Assembly (NCBI GenBank): GCA_947475845.1
Contig: CANJMO010000024.1
Span: 1 to 34,319 of the forward strand
From: Caulobacteraceae bacterium
GTDB taxonomy: Bacteria; Pseudomonadota; Alphaproteobacteria; Caulobacterales; Caulobacteraceae
Direction: 5' to 3'
Length of the DNA stretch: 34,319 bases
Shown: positions 25,031-32,908 of the stretch, piece by piece
How the letters are laid out: the number at the start of each line of letters is the position of its first letter
Numbering within the stretch: position 1 is the stretch's first letter
Notes under the pieces: generated by a model
Databases searched by the model: none
What the model was told of the DNA's origin: nothing
The model's input: the letters and a program-made list of their open reading frames with translations, nothing else
Made by a program: the position numbers and the translations under genes

Positions 25031-25834
25031 CTAGATCAGCCCGGCCAGGGGCGAGGACGGATCGGCGTACATCCGCTTGGGCATGCGCCCGGCCAGATAG
25101 CCTTCGCGCCCGGCGATCACCGCGTGCTTCATCGCATTGGCCATGCGGATCGGATCCTGCGCCTGGGCGATGGCCGTGTTCATCAGCACCGCGTCGCAGC
25201 CCAGCTCCATCGCCAACACCGCGTCCGACGGCGTGCCGACGCCGGCGTCCACCAGCACCGGCACCTTCGCCTGCTCGACGATCAGCCGCACATTGACCCG
25301 GTTCTGGATGCCCAGGCCCGAGCCGATCGGCGCGGCGGCGGGCATGATGGCGGCGGCCCCCGCCTCCTCCAGCTTCTTGGCGTAGACCACGTCGTCGGTG
25401 CAGTAGACCATCACCTGGAAGCCTTCGCTGACCAGCAGCTTCAGCGCCCGCAGCGTCTCTTCCATGTCGGGATACAGGTGCGCGGTGTTGGACAGCACCT
25501 CCAGCTTGACCAGGTCCCAGCCGCCGGCCTCGCGCGCCAGCCGCAACGTGCGCACCGCTTCCTCGCCGGTGAAACAGCCCGCCGTATTGGGCAGGTAGGT
25601 GAATCGCTTGGGGCTGAGGAAGTCCACCAGCATCGGCTGGCTCGGGTCCGACAGGTTCACCCGCCGCACCGCCACGGTCACGATTTCGGCGCCGGATGCC
25701 TCGGCCGCCGCCGCGTTCAGGGCGTAGTCCTTGTACTTGCCGGTGCCGATGATCAGGCGCGACGAGAACATGCGCCCCGCGACGGTCCAGCTGTCGTCAG
25801 AGGTTTCCACAGTAGGCTTAGCCGGAGCGTTCAT
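25031..25834 (-). CDS. thiG: Thiazole synthase ThiG
   Basis: Makes the thiazole phosphate of thiamine from deoxyxylulose phosphate, dehydroglycine and the sulfur carried on ThiS thiocarboxylate. It is a 267-residue TIM barrel of normal length. The Schiff-base lysine is Lys110 in WDLVKLEVL. Phosphate-binding segments are visible: [19 protein letters not shown] and [11 protein letters not shown]. The ATG follows the thiS stop with no gap (TAG-ATG), so the two are translationally coupled. The chain ends PSSPLAGLI. No TPP riboswitch was found upstream of the operon. Confidence 0.96.
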   Translation of the reverse strand: MNAPAKPTVETSDDSWTVAGRMFSSRLIIGTGKYKDYALNAAAAEASGAEIVTVAVRRVNLSDPSQPMLVDFLSPKRFTYLPNTAGCFTGEEAVRTLRLAREAGGWDLVKLEVLSNTAHLYPDMEETLRALKLLVSEGFQVMVYCTDDVVYAKKLEEAGAAAIMPAAAPIGSGLGIQNRVNVRLIVEQAKVPVLVDAGVGTPSDAVLAMELGCDAVLMNTAIAQAQDPIRMANAMKHAVIAGREGYLAGRMPKRMYADPSSPLAGLI

Positions 25835-26035
25835 CTAACCGCCTCCAATAAAATGCACGATTTCAATACGATCGCCCTCGGCCACCGGCGTCCGGCCATA
25901 GGTCGAGCGCGGCACGATCTCGAAGTTGCGCTCCACCGCCACCTTGCGGCTGTCGAGCCCCAGCGCGGCCACCAGCCCAGCCACGTCACTGACCGCCTGC
26001 ACCGCCCGTTCCTCGCCGTTGACCCACAGCTTCAT
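25835..26035 (-). CDS. thiS: Sulfur carrier protein ThiS
   Basis: Small ubiquitin-like protein whose C-terminal glycine is adenylated and thiocarboxylated to donate sulfur to ThiG. It has 66 residues, reading MKLWVNGEERAV at the start and ending IEIVHFIGGG, with the essential di-glycine tail. The internal ATG at 26035 is preferred over 26077 because MKLWVNGEE is the usual N-terminus and the extension is not conserved-looking. It is the first gene of thiSG and is divergent from aroQ across 103 bp. thiF, thiO and thiE are not in the window. Confidence 0.92.
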   Translation of the reverse strand: MKLWVNGEERAVQAVSDVAGLVAALGLDSRKVAVERNFEIVPRSTYGRTPVAEGDRIEIVHFIGGG

Positions 26036-26138
26036 CGCCGCTCCAGACGCCAAATACCCTTGAGCTTGTGACCCCACCCCGCCGAAGATACAAGACGGAC
26101 CAATTGCCGGCCCAGATTCTCGGCCCTAACGGACGCAC

Positions 26139-26588
26139 ATGCCTAAACCGATCTACGTCCTCAACGGCCCCAACCTCAACCTGCTTGGGGTCCGCGAGCC
26201 GCACATCTACGGCAAGACCACCCTGGACGACGTGCGCGGCCTTTGCGAGGTGCGCGCCGCCGCGCTCGGCCACGCCATCGATTTCCGCCAGACTAATTCC
26301 GAGGGGACCCTGGTCGACTGGATTCAGCAGGCCCGCACCGACGCGGCCGCCGTGGTCATCAATCCCGCCGGCTACGGCCACACCTCCGTGGCGGTGCTGG
26401 ACGCCCTCAAGGCCCTCACCATCCCAATCGTCGAGTGCCACCTGTCGCACCTGGCCACTCGCGAAGACTTCCGCCGCAAGACCTACGTTTCGTTGGCCGC
26501 CACCGGCCTCGTCTCGGGTTTCGGCGCCAAGAGCTATGAACTCGCCATCGAAGCGGCGGCTGATCTGATCAGCCGCGCCGCGTCGTAA
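26139..26588 (+). CDS. aroQ: Type II 3-dehydroquinate dehydratase
   Basis: Third step of the shikimate pathway, 3-dehydroquinate to 3-dehydroshikimate, by a dodecameric cytoplasmic enzyme. It has 149 residues, normal length. Visible active-site elements are [18 protein letters not shown] with Arg19 and catalytic Tyr24, [12 protein letters not shown] (substrate binding), His101 in VECHLSH, and [10 protein letters not shown] near the end. The gene stands 26 bp before accB, an arrangement I recall from other Caulobacterales, so it is likely part of an aroQ-accB-accC operon. Confidence 0.96.
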   Translation: MPKPIYVLNGPNLNLLGVREPHIYGKTTLDDVRGLCEVRAAALGHAIDFRQTNSEGTLVDWIQQARTDAAAVVINPAGYGHTSVAVLDALKALTIPIVECHLSHLATREDFRRKTYVSLAATGLVSGFGAKSYELAIEAAADLISRAAS

Positions 26589-26614
26589 AAGCAGCAACTA
26601 AGGGACTCCCCCGT

Positions 26615-27088
26615 ATGTCTGACGGTCCTTCCGAAGCCATCGATACCAAGCTCGTGCGCAAGCTGGCCGCGATCCTCAAGGACACCGGCCTGTCCGAGAT
26701 CGAGGTCGAGCACGAGGGCCTCAAGATCCGCGTGAAGCGCGAAATCAGCGCCGCGCCGCAGGCCGTGCATTACGCGCCCGCCCCGGCAACTGCCGCTCCC
26801 GCTGCCGCACCTGCCGCCGAAGCCGCGGCCCCCGCCGCCGCCGCCCTGCCCGCCGGCGAACAGGTCAAGTCGCCGATGGTCGGCACCGTCTACCTATCGC
26901 CCCAGCCGGGCGCCGCCGCCTTCGTCAAGGTTGGCGACAGCGTCTCCGCCGGCCAGACCCTGATGATCATCGAGGCGATGAAGACCATGAACCCGATCCC
27001 CGCCCCCAAGGCGGGCGTGGTCCGCGCCCTGCTGGTCACCGACGCCGACCCCGTCGAATTCGGCGAGCCCCTCGCGATCATCGAATAG
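26615..27088 (+). CDS. accB: Biotin carboxyl carrier protein of acetyl-CoA carboxylase
   Basis: Carries carboxybiotin between biotin carboxylase and carboxyltransferase, the first step of fatty-acid synthesis. It has 157 residues: an N-terminal helical and beta region (1-45), an Ala/Pro-rich flexible linker (about 46-82), and a biotinyl domain with [13 protein letters not shown] and the biotinylated Lys123 in EAMKTM. An AGGGAC site precedes the ATG. It is followed after 8 bp by accC. Confidence 0.97.
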   Translation: MSDGPSEAIDTKLVRKLAAILKDTGLSEIEVEHEGLKIRVKREISAAPQAVHYAPAPATAAPAAAPAAEAAAPAAAALPAGEQVKSPMVGTVYLSPQPGAAAFVKVGDSVSAGQTLMIIEAMKTMNPIPAPKAGVVRALLVTDADPVEFGEPLAIIE

Positions 27089-27096
27089 TCATCCCA

Positions 27097-28455
27097 ATGT
27101 TCGACAAGATCCTGATCGCCAATCGCGGCGAGATCGCCCTGCGGGTCCACCGGGCCTGCAAGGAGATGGGCATATCGACCGTCGCCGTGCACTCCGAGGC
27201 CGACGCCTCCGCCATGCACGTTCGTCTTGCGGATGAGAGCGTCTGCATCGGCCCGGCCAGCGCCGCCAAGTCCTACCTCAACATCCCGTCGATCATCGCC
27301 GCGGCCGAGATCACCGGCGCCCAGGCCATCCACCCCGGCTACGGCTTCCTGTCGGAAAACGCCCGCTTCGCCGACATCGTCGAAGCCCACGGCATGACCT
27401 TCATCGGCCCCAAGGCCGAGCATATCCGCGTCATGGGCGACAAGATCAGCGCCAAACAGACCGTCAAGGACGCCGGCATCCCCGTCGTGCCCGGCTCGGA
27501 CGGCGCCGTGGTCACCGAGGAAGAAGCCATGGCCGCCGCGGCCGAAATCGGCTTCCCCGTCCTGATCAAGGCCGCCGCCGGCGGCGGCGGGCGCGGCATG
27601 AAGGTCGCGCTCGACCAGGCCGGTCTCTACGAAGCCGTCTCCACCGCCCGCAGCGAGGCCAAGGCCGCCTTCGGCGACGACGCGGTCTACATGGAGCGCT
27701 ACCTCCAGAAGCCCCGCCACATCGAAATCCAGGTCATCGCCGACAGCTACGGCAACGTCTGCCACCTGGGCGAGCGCGACTGCTCCCTGCAGCGCCGCCA
27801 CCAGAAGGTGCTCGAGGAATCCCCGTCTCCGGTGATCGACGCCGCCGCCCGCGCCAAGATCGGCAAGGTCTGCGTCGACGCCATCAAGGCCATCGGCTAC
27901 CTCGGCGTCGGCACCATCGAGTTCCTGTACGAGGACGGCGAGTTCTTCTTCATCGAGATGAACACCCGACTTCAGGTCGAGCACCCGGTCACCGAGGCGG
28001 TCACCGACATCGACCTAGTGCGCGAACAGATCCGCATCGCCGCCGGCCTGCCGCTCTCCTTCACCCAGGACGAGATAATCTTCGAAGGCCACGCCATCGA
28101 GTGCCGGATCAACGCCGAGAACCCGAGGACCTTCACCCCCTCGCCCGGTCTGATCACCGACTTCCACGCCCCCGGCGGCCTGGGCGTGCGCCTCGATAGC
28201 GCGATCTACACCGGCTATACGATCCCCCCCTACTACGACAGCCTGGCCGGCAAGCTGATCGTCCACGGCCGCGACCGCACCGAATGCATCGCCCGCCTGC
28301 GCCGCTGCCTCGGCGAGATGGTCGTCGGCGGCATCGAGACCACCATCCCCTTGTTCCAGGACCTGCTCAACGAGCCCGACATCCTGGCCGGCGACTACAA
28401 CATCCACTGGCTGGAAAAGTGGATCGCCGCCGAGCACGCCAAGGGCGCGCAATAG
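27097..28455 (+). CDS. accC: Biotin carboxylase subunit of acetyl-CoA carboxylase
   Basis: ATP-dependent carboxylation of biotin on AccB. It is a 452-residue ATP-grasp enzyme. The N-terminal fold starts [16 protein letters not shown]. The ATP-binding glycine loop is [12 protein letters not shown] (near 165-175). [37 protein letters not shown] and the C-terminal [11 protein letters not shown] are all typical. The gene is intact with no odd residues. It is the last core gene of the aroQ-accBC operon; the next gene begins 8 bp later. Confidence 0.97.
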   Translation: MFDKILIANRGEIALRVHRACKEMGISTVAVHSEADASAMHVRLADESVCIGPASAAKSYLNIPSIIAAAEITGAQAIHPGYGFLSENARFADIVEAHGMTFIGPKAEHIRVMGDKISAKQTVKDAGIPVVPGSDGAVVTEEEAMAAAAEIGFPVLIKAAAGGGGRGMKVALDQAGLYEAVSTARSEAKAAFGDDAVYMERYLQKPRHIEIQVIADSYGNVCHLGERDCSLQRRHQKVLEESPSPVIDAAARAKIGKVCVDAIKAIGYLGVGTIEFLYEDGEFFFIEMNTRLQVEHPVTEAVTDIDLVREQIRIAAGLPLSFTQDEIIFEGHAIECRINAENPRTFTPSPGLITDFHAPGGLGVRLDSAIYTGYTIPPYYDSLAGKLIVHGRDRTECIARLRRCLGEMVVGGIETTIPLFQDLLNEPDILAGDYNIHWLEKWIAAEHAKGAQ

Positions 28456-28463
28456 CTCACCCG

Positions 28464-29135
28464 ATGACCGACTTTCCCGACGACATCTTCACCGAGCCGG
28501 AAGACGTCGATCCCGACACCCTGGCCAACCCCGGCCCTCTGACCCCGCTCGCCGGCGTCTGGGAAGGCCGCAAGGGTGTCGATCTCAATCCCAAGGCCGA
28601 AGGGCCCGAACGGCGCGACTTCCTCGAACGCATCGAGATCCAGCCGATCGACCCCCAGGCCAACGGCCCGCAACTGCTGTACGGCCTGCGCTACCACATC
28701 CACATCCTGGCTTCTGACGAGGACGCCACCTTCCACGATCAGATCGGCTACTGGCTCTACGAGCCCGCCACCGGCCTGGTCATGCAGACCCTCGCCCTGC
28801 CCCGCGGCCAGACCGCCCTGGCCAGCGGCCGCGCCGCGCCCGACGGCTCCAGCCTCACCATCCGCGCCGAACGCGGCGGCCCCGGCTACGGCATCTGCTC
28901 CACCGACTTCCTGGACTGGGCCTTCCGTACAGACTCCTATGAGCTGGCCGTAACCTTCCATGACGACGGCGGCTGGAGCTACGTCTCCACCACCATGCTC
29001 CAGGTCCGCGGCCGCACCGAACCCTTCCGCCACCTGGACCGCAACACCCTGACCAAGGTCGCCGAGCCGACTCCCAACCCCCTCGCCCGCATCCGCGCGG
29101 GCCAAGCGAGCAAGCTCGAAGCGCACGGGTTCTGA
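28464..29135 (+). CDS. Nitrobindin-like heme-binding beta-barrel protein
   Basis: A 223-residue cytoplasmic protein with the pattern of the THAP4/nitrobindin heme-binding beta-barrel family (former DUF1794). LTPLAGVWEGRKGVDLNP gives the G-x-W-x-G motif. Antiparallel strands follow (LLYGLRYHIHI, QIGYWLYEPATGLVMQTLALPRGQTAL). The end FRHLDRNTLTKV contains the His that would be the proximal heme ligand by family analogy. Relatives bind ferric heme and react with nitric oxide or peroxynitrite; this is family knowledge, not shown here. It starts 8 bp after accC and is probably co-transcribed. A possible terminator follows. Confidence 0.75.
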   Translation: MTDFPDDIFTEPEDVDPDTLANPGPLTPLAGVWEGRKGVDLNPKAEGPERRDFLERIEIQPIDPQANGPQLLYGLRYHIHILASDEDATFHDQIGYWLYEPATGLVMQTLALPRGQTALASGRAAPDGSSLTIRAERGGPGYGICSTDFLDWAFRTDSYELAVTFHDDGGWSYVSTTMLQVRGRTEPFRHLDRNTLTKVAEPTPNPLARIRAGQASKLEAHGF

Positions 29136-29177
29136 GGCGCCTGGCGGTCGCTAAGCGTCCGCTAACCGCGCCGTTTT
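29136..29177 (+). terminator. Possible terminator after the acc operon
   Basis: GGC-GCGGT pairs with ACCGC-GCC across a 16-base loop with a small bulge on the left arm, and GTTTT follows at 29173-29177. It begins directly after the stop of the heme-barrel gene. The bulge makes it imperfect. Confidence 0.4.
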
Positions 29178-29467
29178 CGCACCTGGCGAGGCGGGCTCTT
29201 CCGCTTGGCGGTCACTGCCCTCTTCGACGTGACGCATGGCGCGGACTGCGCGCTGGCGTCGGCCTGGCAATTGGCGACAGCGGTCGATCGCTGCCCGGCG
29301 GACGACCCGTCCGACGCGGTCAAGCCGCCCGGACTAGGCGCCACGCAGGCCTGCAGACCTCTCATCCGTCGGTTCATGTCGGCCTGGGCGCTGCTGGGAC
29401 ATGGCAGCGCCGCCGCGGCGGACCCGGCCGCCCCAAGGACGAGGATTGCAAAACCGACGCGGATCAA
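29162..29467 (-). CDS. Putative small secreted protein with four cysteines
   Basis: From a TTG at 29467 the minus frame gives 101 residues: a convincing signal peptide (IRVGFAILVLGAAGSAAAA), then a mature part with Cys residues in ALPC, LQAC, VANC and SAPC, and a strongly basic tail (KRKSPPRQVRKRRG). The frame is open further upstream, but that part has no coding character. The opposite-strand frame (29205-29591) lacks both a signal and a ribosome site. Start codon and ribosome site are weak, and base composition at 29.3-29.6 kb is less biased than in neighbours. Four Cys residues could form two disulfides. No family is recognised. Confidence 0.4.
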   Translation of the reverse strand: MIRVGFAILVLGAAGSAAAALPCPSSAQADMNRRMRGLQACVAPSPGGLTASDGSSAGQRSTAVANCQADASAQSAPCVTSKRAVTAKRKSPPRQVRKRRG

Positions 29468-29477
29468 TGGGTTGCGC

Positions 29478-29591
29478 CTAACTGAGCAAGCGCGAACCCG
29501 TTCCGACAATTCGGACCAATGCCGGGCGCTGCGCGTGGAGGCCGATAGCGTCGGCCAGCAGCTTTGCAGTAACCCCACACGGCTCAGTTAG
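29478..29591. repeat. 114-bp element bounded by 10-bp inverted repeats
   Basis: CTAACTGAGC at 29478-29487 is exactly inverted as GCTCAGTTAG at 29582-29591. Inside are two more dyads: TCCGA-TCGGA near 29501-29514 and the perfect GGCCGA-TAGCG-TCGGCC at 29540-29556. No open frame inside is credible. It could be a miniature mobile element or a structured RNA. No clear target-site duplication is seen. Confidence 0.4.
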
Positions 29592-29710
29592 TTGCGGTCC
29601 GACGGCATGACGCCTCCACAACCTTTCAGCTTGCGCGCAACACACCCCGGCCCAACACTCCGCCCCAAGCGCAGCCTCGAATGCTGCCGATCAAGGGTAG
29701 GAAAACCGCC

Positions 29711-30193
29711 ATGAAGACCGCCTGGGCCATCACCGCCGTCTCCCTCAGCCTGACCGCCACAGCCGCCCACGCGGCCGCTGATCCGCAAACCGGCCATTGG
29801 GTGCTCGACCTCAAGCGGTCGAAGTACGTCACCGCCACCCTGCCCAAGATGTCCGAAGCGACCCTGGTCCCGGCCGGCGCCGACGGCGTGTCCCTCAAGG
29901 TCAACATGATCACCGCCAAGGGCGAGGAAGCCCACATCATGTACAGCGGCCAGTACGACGGAAAACCCAACCCCCGCACCGAAACCGGCGCCGGCGCCAT
30001 CACCGGCCAGACCGTCACCCTCAAGCGCGTGGGCCCCCGCGCCGTCGAGCGCGTCGTCTACCTGAACGGCAAGAATGTCGGCGCCGAAGTCTGGGAAATC
30101 TCCGCCGACGGCAAGACGCGCACGGTCCACCAGTCGGGCACGGACTCCAAGGGCAAGCCGATCAACAACCTGCAGATCTATATCAAGCAGTGA
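29711..30193 (+). CDS. Secreted protein of unknown function
   Basis: A 160-residue exported protein. A signal peptide (1-22, ending AHAA) precedes a beta-rich mature part beginning DPQTGHWVLDLKRSKYVTATLP, with VSLKVNMITAKGEEAHIMYSGQYDGKPNP in the middle and VWEISADGKTRTVHQSGTDSKGKP near the end. The pattern (short beta strands, GxWxLDLxxSKY start) recurs in small periplasmic proteins of soil bacteria, to my recollection without a name. AGGAAAA lies before the ATG at 29711; the open frame starts at 29681. It is followed by another exported protein 97 bp on. No enzyme motif is visible. Confidence 0.72.
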   Translation: MKTAWAITAVSLSLTATAAHAAADPQTGHWVLDLKRSKYVTATLPKMSEATLVPAGADGVSLKVNMITAKGEEAHIMYSGQYDGKPNPRTETGAGAITGQTVTLKRVGPRAVERVVYLNGKNVGAEVWEISADGKTRTVHQSGTDSKGKPINNLQIYIKQ

Positions 30194-30290
30194 GGTTGAC
30201 GGCTGGCGGGCAAGCTCGGCTTAGTCCACCATCCCCCCAACAGGCTACCCGGCGCAGACCGGCCACGCCCCACCACGGAGGGAACCACCT

Positions 30291-31001
30291 ATGCGCCACA
30301 TCACCCGCGCCGTCGCCACCACCGCCCTGCTCGCCACCCTCGCCTGCGCCGGCGGCGTCCTGGCCCAAGACACCTTCAAGCCTGATCCCAAGACCAGCTT
30401 CTTCGTCACCAGCGCCGGCCTCGGCAAGGGCGGCGATCTCGGCGGCCTCGCCGGCGCCGACGCCCACTGCACCGCCCTGGCCAAGGCGGCCGGGCTGCCG
30501 GCTCACACCTGGAAGGCTTACCTCTCCACCACCACCGGCGTGAACGCCAAGGATCGCATCGGCAAGGGCCCCTGGTACAACGTCAAGGGCGTGATGGTGG
30601 CGTCCAGCGTCGACGACCTGCACAGCCCCAACAACAAGCTCAACAAGGACAACTCGCTCACCGAGAAGGGCGACGTGGTCAACGGCGTCGGCGACACCCC
30701 CAACACCCACGACATGCTGACCGGCACCAACGACCAGGGCACGCTGCAGACCCCGATGCCCGTGCCCCCGCCCCCGGGCTCGCCGCCCGGCACGGCCAAC
30801 CTGCCGGCCCCCGAGAACATGACCTGCAACAACTGGACGAGCTCGGGCCCCAACCGCGCCATGCTCGGCCACCTCGACCGCAAGGGCGCCGGCCCGGCCG
30901 GCCCGTCCTGGGTCGCCGCCCACCCCTCGCGCGGTTGTAGCGGCCCCGACCTCGTCCTCTCGGGCGGCGCCGGCATGTACTACTGCTTCGCGTCTAACTA
31001 A
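30291..31001 (+). CDS. Secreted C-type-lectin-like (DUF1554-like) protein
   Basis: A 236-residue exported protein. A signal peptide (1-25) is followed by FFVTSAGLGKGGDLGGLAGADAHCTALAKAAGL and TWKAYLSTTT, the opening typical of DUF1554/lectin-like domains. The C-terminal part has four cysteines in CNNW, GCSGP and YYCF contexts, likely forming the C-type-lectin disulfides, separated by a Pro-rich loop (MPVPPPPGSPPG). GGAGGGAA lies before the ATG and a strong terminator follows. Ligand and role are unknown; surface or periplasmic binding is an inference from the fold. Confidence 0.7.
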   Translation: MRHITRAVATTALLATLACAGGVLAQDTFKPDPKTSFFVTSAGLGKGGDLGGLAGADAHCTALAKAAGLPAHTWKAYLSTTTGVNAKDRIGKGPWYNVKGVMVASSVDDLHSPNNKLNKDNSLTEKGDVVNGVGDTPNTHDMLTGTNDQGTLQTPMPVPPPPGSPPGTANLPAPENMTCNNWTSSGPNRAMLGHLDRKGAGPAGPSWVAAHPSRGCSGPDLVLSGGAGMYYCFASN

Positions 31002-31006
31002 GCGGC

Positions 31007-31037
31007 AGGGCGGGGAGCGATCCCCGCCCTCCATTCT
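31007..31037 (+). terminator. Strong hairpin terminator after the lectin-like gene
   Basis: Perfect 9-bp arms AGGGCGGGG (31007-31015) and CCCCGCCCT (31022-31030) with a six-base loop stand 5 bp after the stop codon. The following bases are only moderately T-rich (CCATTCT), but the stem is very stable. Confidence 0.7.
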
Positions 31038-31140
31038 AACAAGCTTGGCCCTGCGGCCGGGCGCTGCATTGCAACACGCCTGATAGGCGAGTACACGGCG
31101 CGTCCCTGGCGGGTCCAGCCCGCGCCGACGCCGATGTTTG

Positions 31141-31335
31141 ATGTCCTCGAACCGCCTCATAGGCCGCAGCCTGATGACCGCCGGCGCCATCGCCGCGCCC
31201 CTCGCCTTCATCCAGGAACTGTTCCAGCACGACAACGCGTCCCTGCCGGTCCAGCTCGGCCTCGGCCCGGCTCTGTTCGCCGTGATTGGAGGCGCCGCGG
31301 CGGTCAAGGTCGGCATGAAGATGAGCGCGGCCTAA
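31141..31335 (+). CDS. Small hydrophobic protein, function unknown
   Basis: A 64-residue protein starting at the ATG at 31141 (a TTG lies one codon earlier). Two hydrophobic stretches ([18 protein letters not shown] and [21 protein letters not shown]) suggest two membrane helices separated by a short charged loop ([10 protein letters not shown]). No clear ribosome site is seen. It lies 44 bp before aat. Codon bias is consistent with a real gene, but its size keeps confidence modest. Confidence 0.5.
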   Translation: MSSNRLIGRSLMTAGAIAAPLAFIQELFQHDNASLPVQLGLGPALFAVIGGAAAVKVGMKMSAA

Positions 31336-31379
31336 CCCGCCCCTCCCCAAGCGCAGCGACGTCCCCTACACTCCCCACG

Positions 31380-32042
31380 ATGAAGGACACTCCCGACGCG
31401 CTCACCGTCGAAGATCTGCTCACCTGGTACGAGCAGGGCGTGTTCCCCATGGCCGACGCCCGGGAAGATGAGAACATCTACCTGATCGATCCGGAGGCGC
31501 GCGGCGTCATCCCGCTGGGCGGCTTCCACGTCCCCAAGCGCCTGGCCCGCACCGTGCGCCACGACCCCTATCAGGTGCGCATCGACACCGCCTTCGAGGC
31601 CGTGGTCGCCCAGTGCGCCGCCCCGCGCCCCGACCGCCCCGACACCTGGATCAACCGCCCGATCCAGCGCCTCTACCGCGAGCTGTTCGCCCGCGGCTTC
31701 GCCCACAGCGTCGAGTGCTGGCTGGACGGCGAGCTGGTCGGCGGCCTCTACGGCGTGTCCCTCGGCGCGGCCTTCTTCGGCGAGAGCATGTTCTCCACCG
31801 AACGCGACGCCTCGAAGATCGCCCTGGTCCACCTGATCGCCCGGCTCAAGGTCGGCCGCTACCACCTGCTGGACACCCAGTTCCTCACCGATCACCTGCA
31901 GCAGTTCGGCGCCGTCGACATCGCCCGCGTCGACTACCGCCGCCGCCTGGCCACGGCCATGGAGCGCACAGCCGACTTCTACCTGTTCCCCGCCTACGCC
32001 GACGGCGAAGCGGCGCTGCAGGCCCTGGGGCTGCAGGACTAG
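31380..32042 (+). CDS. aat: Leucyl/phenylalanyl-tRNA-protein transferase
   Basis: Adds Leu or Phe from charged tRNA to proteins with N-terminal Arg or Lys, marking them for ClpAP through the N-degron pathway. It has 220 residues, normal for the family. Conserved segments are [81 protein letters not shown] and the end of the fold [16 protein letters not shown]. The start is ATG at 31380; the long upstream frame overlaps another gene and is rejected. In related genomes I recall aat close behind accC; here about 3 kb of small secreted-protein genes separates them. Confidence 0.95.
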   Translation: MKDTPDALTVEDLLTWYEQGVFPMADAREDENIYLIDPEARGVIPLGGFHVPKRLARTVRHDPYQVRIDTAFEAVVAQCAAPRPDRPDTWINRPIQRLYRELFARGFAHSVECWLDGELVGGLYGVSLGAAFFGESMFSTERDASKIALVHLIARLKVGRYHLLDTQFLTDHLQQFGAVDIARVDYRRRLATAMERTADFYLFPAYADGEAALQALGLQD

Positions 32043-32112
32043 CCTCTCCCTCCGCGGCCGGCTTGACTTTCAACCTGCGCGAGAATCTTCTGCGGCCACG
32101 CTAGTTCATAGA

Positions 32113-32136
32113 GGCGGCCCGTCGCCGCCCTGTTTT
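32113..32136 (+). terminator. Terminator of aat
   Basis: GGCGGC (32113-32118) and GCCGCC (32124-32129) with a five-base loop are followed by CTGTTTT. The position, 70 bp after the aat stop and 30 bp before the next gene, suits an intrinsic terminator. Confidence 0.6.
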
Positions 32137-32164
32137 GCTCAACGCACTGCAGGAGTGAACCATC

Positions 32165-32689
32165 ATGAAGCCGATCCCCCTCATCGCCCTGACCGCCCTC
32201 GCCGTGCTCGCCGGCGCCCAGTCCCCCGCCGCCCAGGACCGCTCCGCCCTCAAGGTCCCGGACGGCCTCTCCGTCGCAGAGTTCAAGGGCTACGACGCCT
32301 GGCAACCGGTCGCCGTCAGCCAGACCGAGGGCAGCCTCAAGGTGATCTCGGCCAACCCCGCCATGATCGCCGCCTACCGCCAGGGCCTGCCCGCCGCCGG
32401 CAAGACCTTCCCCGAGGGCTCGCGCGTGGTGAAGATGGAATGGAGCCAGAAGAAGGACGCCGCCTCGCCCTACTTCGCCATGGTCCCGGACAAGCTCAAA
32501 TCCCTGGCCTTCATCGTCAAGGACAGCAAGCGCTTCCCCAAGACCCACGGCTGGGCCTACGCCATCTTCAAGGCCGATCCGGTCACCGGCGAGCTCAAGC
32601 CCGACGGCAAGGGGGCCGAGTGCGGCTACGCCTGCCACACCCGGGTGGCGGCGCGGGACTACATCTTCACGGCCTATCCGCCGCGCTAG
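32165..32689 (+). CDS. Cytochrome P460-family protein with CX3CH motif
   Basis: A 174-residue exported protein with a signal peptide (1-23). The fold pattern matches the P460 family: GYDAWQPVAVSQ, ANPAMIAAYRQGLPAAGKTFPEGSRVVKMEW, TLKSLAFIVKDS-like strand, THGWAYAIFKADP, and the C-terminal heme motif followed by ARDYIFTAYPP. The heme motif here is Cys153-Gly-Tyr-Ala-Cys157-His158, i.e. CX3CH rather than CX2CH. Family members such as N. europaea P460 oxidise hydroxylamine through a Lys-crosslinked heme, and others have unknown roles. AGGAG precedes the ATG. The gene stands alone between the aat terminator and the convergent transporter operon. Confidence 0.82.
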   Translation: MKPIPLIALTALAVLAGAQSPAAQDRSALKVPDGLSVAEFKGYDAWQPVAVSQTEGSLKVISANPAMIAAYRQGLPAAGKTFPEGSRVVKMEWSQKKDAASPYFAMVPDKLKSLAFIVKDSKRFPKTHGWAYAIFKADPVTGELKPDGKGAECGYACHTRVAARDYIFTAYPPR

Positions 32690-32695
32690 CCGCGA

Positions 32696-32908
32696 TCATT
32701 CGATCAGAGCTGTAACCCGAGCGAAGCTGGCGCAGACCGCGCTGGCCCGCACATAGCGGTCGTGCAGCGCGCACAGCCCGTCGTCGGCCCGGTTGGCCCC
32801 ATGCGCCGAGCTCAGCGACGCCAGCGCCGGCATGGCCCGCTCCAACGCCGCCGCCTCGCCTTCGAAGTGGCGGCAATCGCGGCAGGCTGCGTCCCGTTCC
32901 CCGCTCAT
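32696..32908 (-). CDS. Small cysteine-rich protein coupled to the YeiH-type transporter
   Basis: A 70-residue cytoplasmic protein with Cys9-x-x-Cys12 at the front (ACRDCRHFEGEAAALE), and Cys46 (DGLCALHD) and Cys59 (SAVCASF) behind. The four Cys residues could bind zinc or an iron-sulfur cluster. Its ATG overlaps the transporter stop (ATGA at 32905-32908), so its translation depends on the transporter gene. The RDCRHFE start resembles small uncharacterised zinc-ribbon-like proteins. No function can be assigned from sequence. Confidence 0.68.
   Translation of the reverse strand: MSGERDAACRDCRHFEGEAAALERAMPALASLSSAHGANRADDGLCALHDRYVRASAVCASFARVTALIE

Noticed and set aside
26036-26138. TPP riboswitch in front of thiSG
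   Set aside because: The conserved CTGAGA and ACC-TGATCTGG-type blocks are absent from the 103-bp region on either strand.
29205-29591. 128-codon plus-strand frame
   Set aside because: No ribosome site, no signal or domain; it overlaps the better minus-strand signal-peptide frame and runs through the inverted-repeat element.
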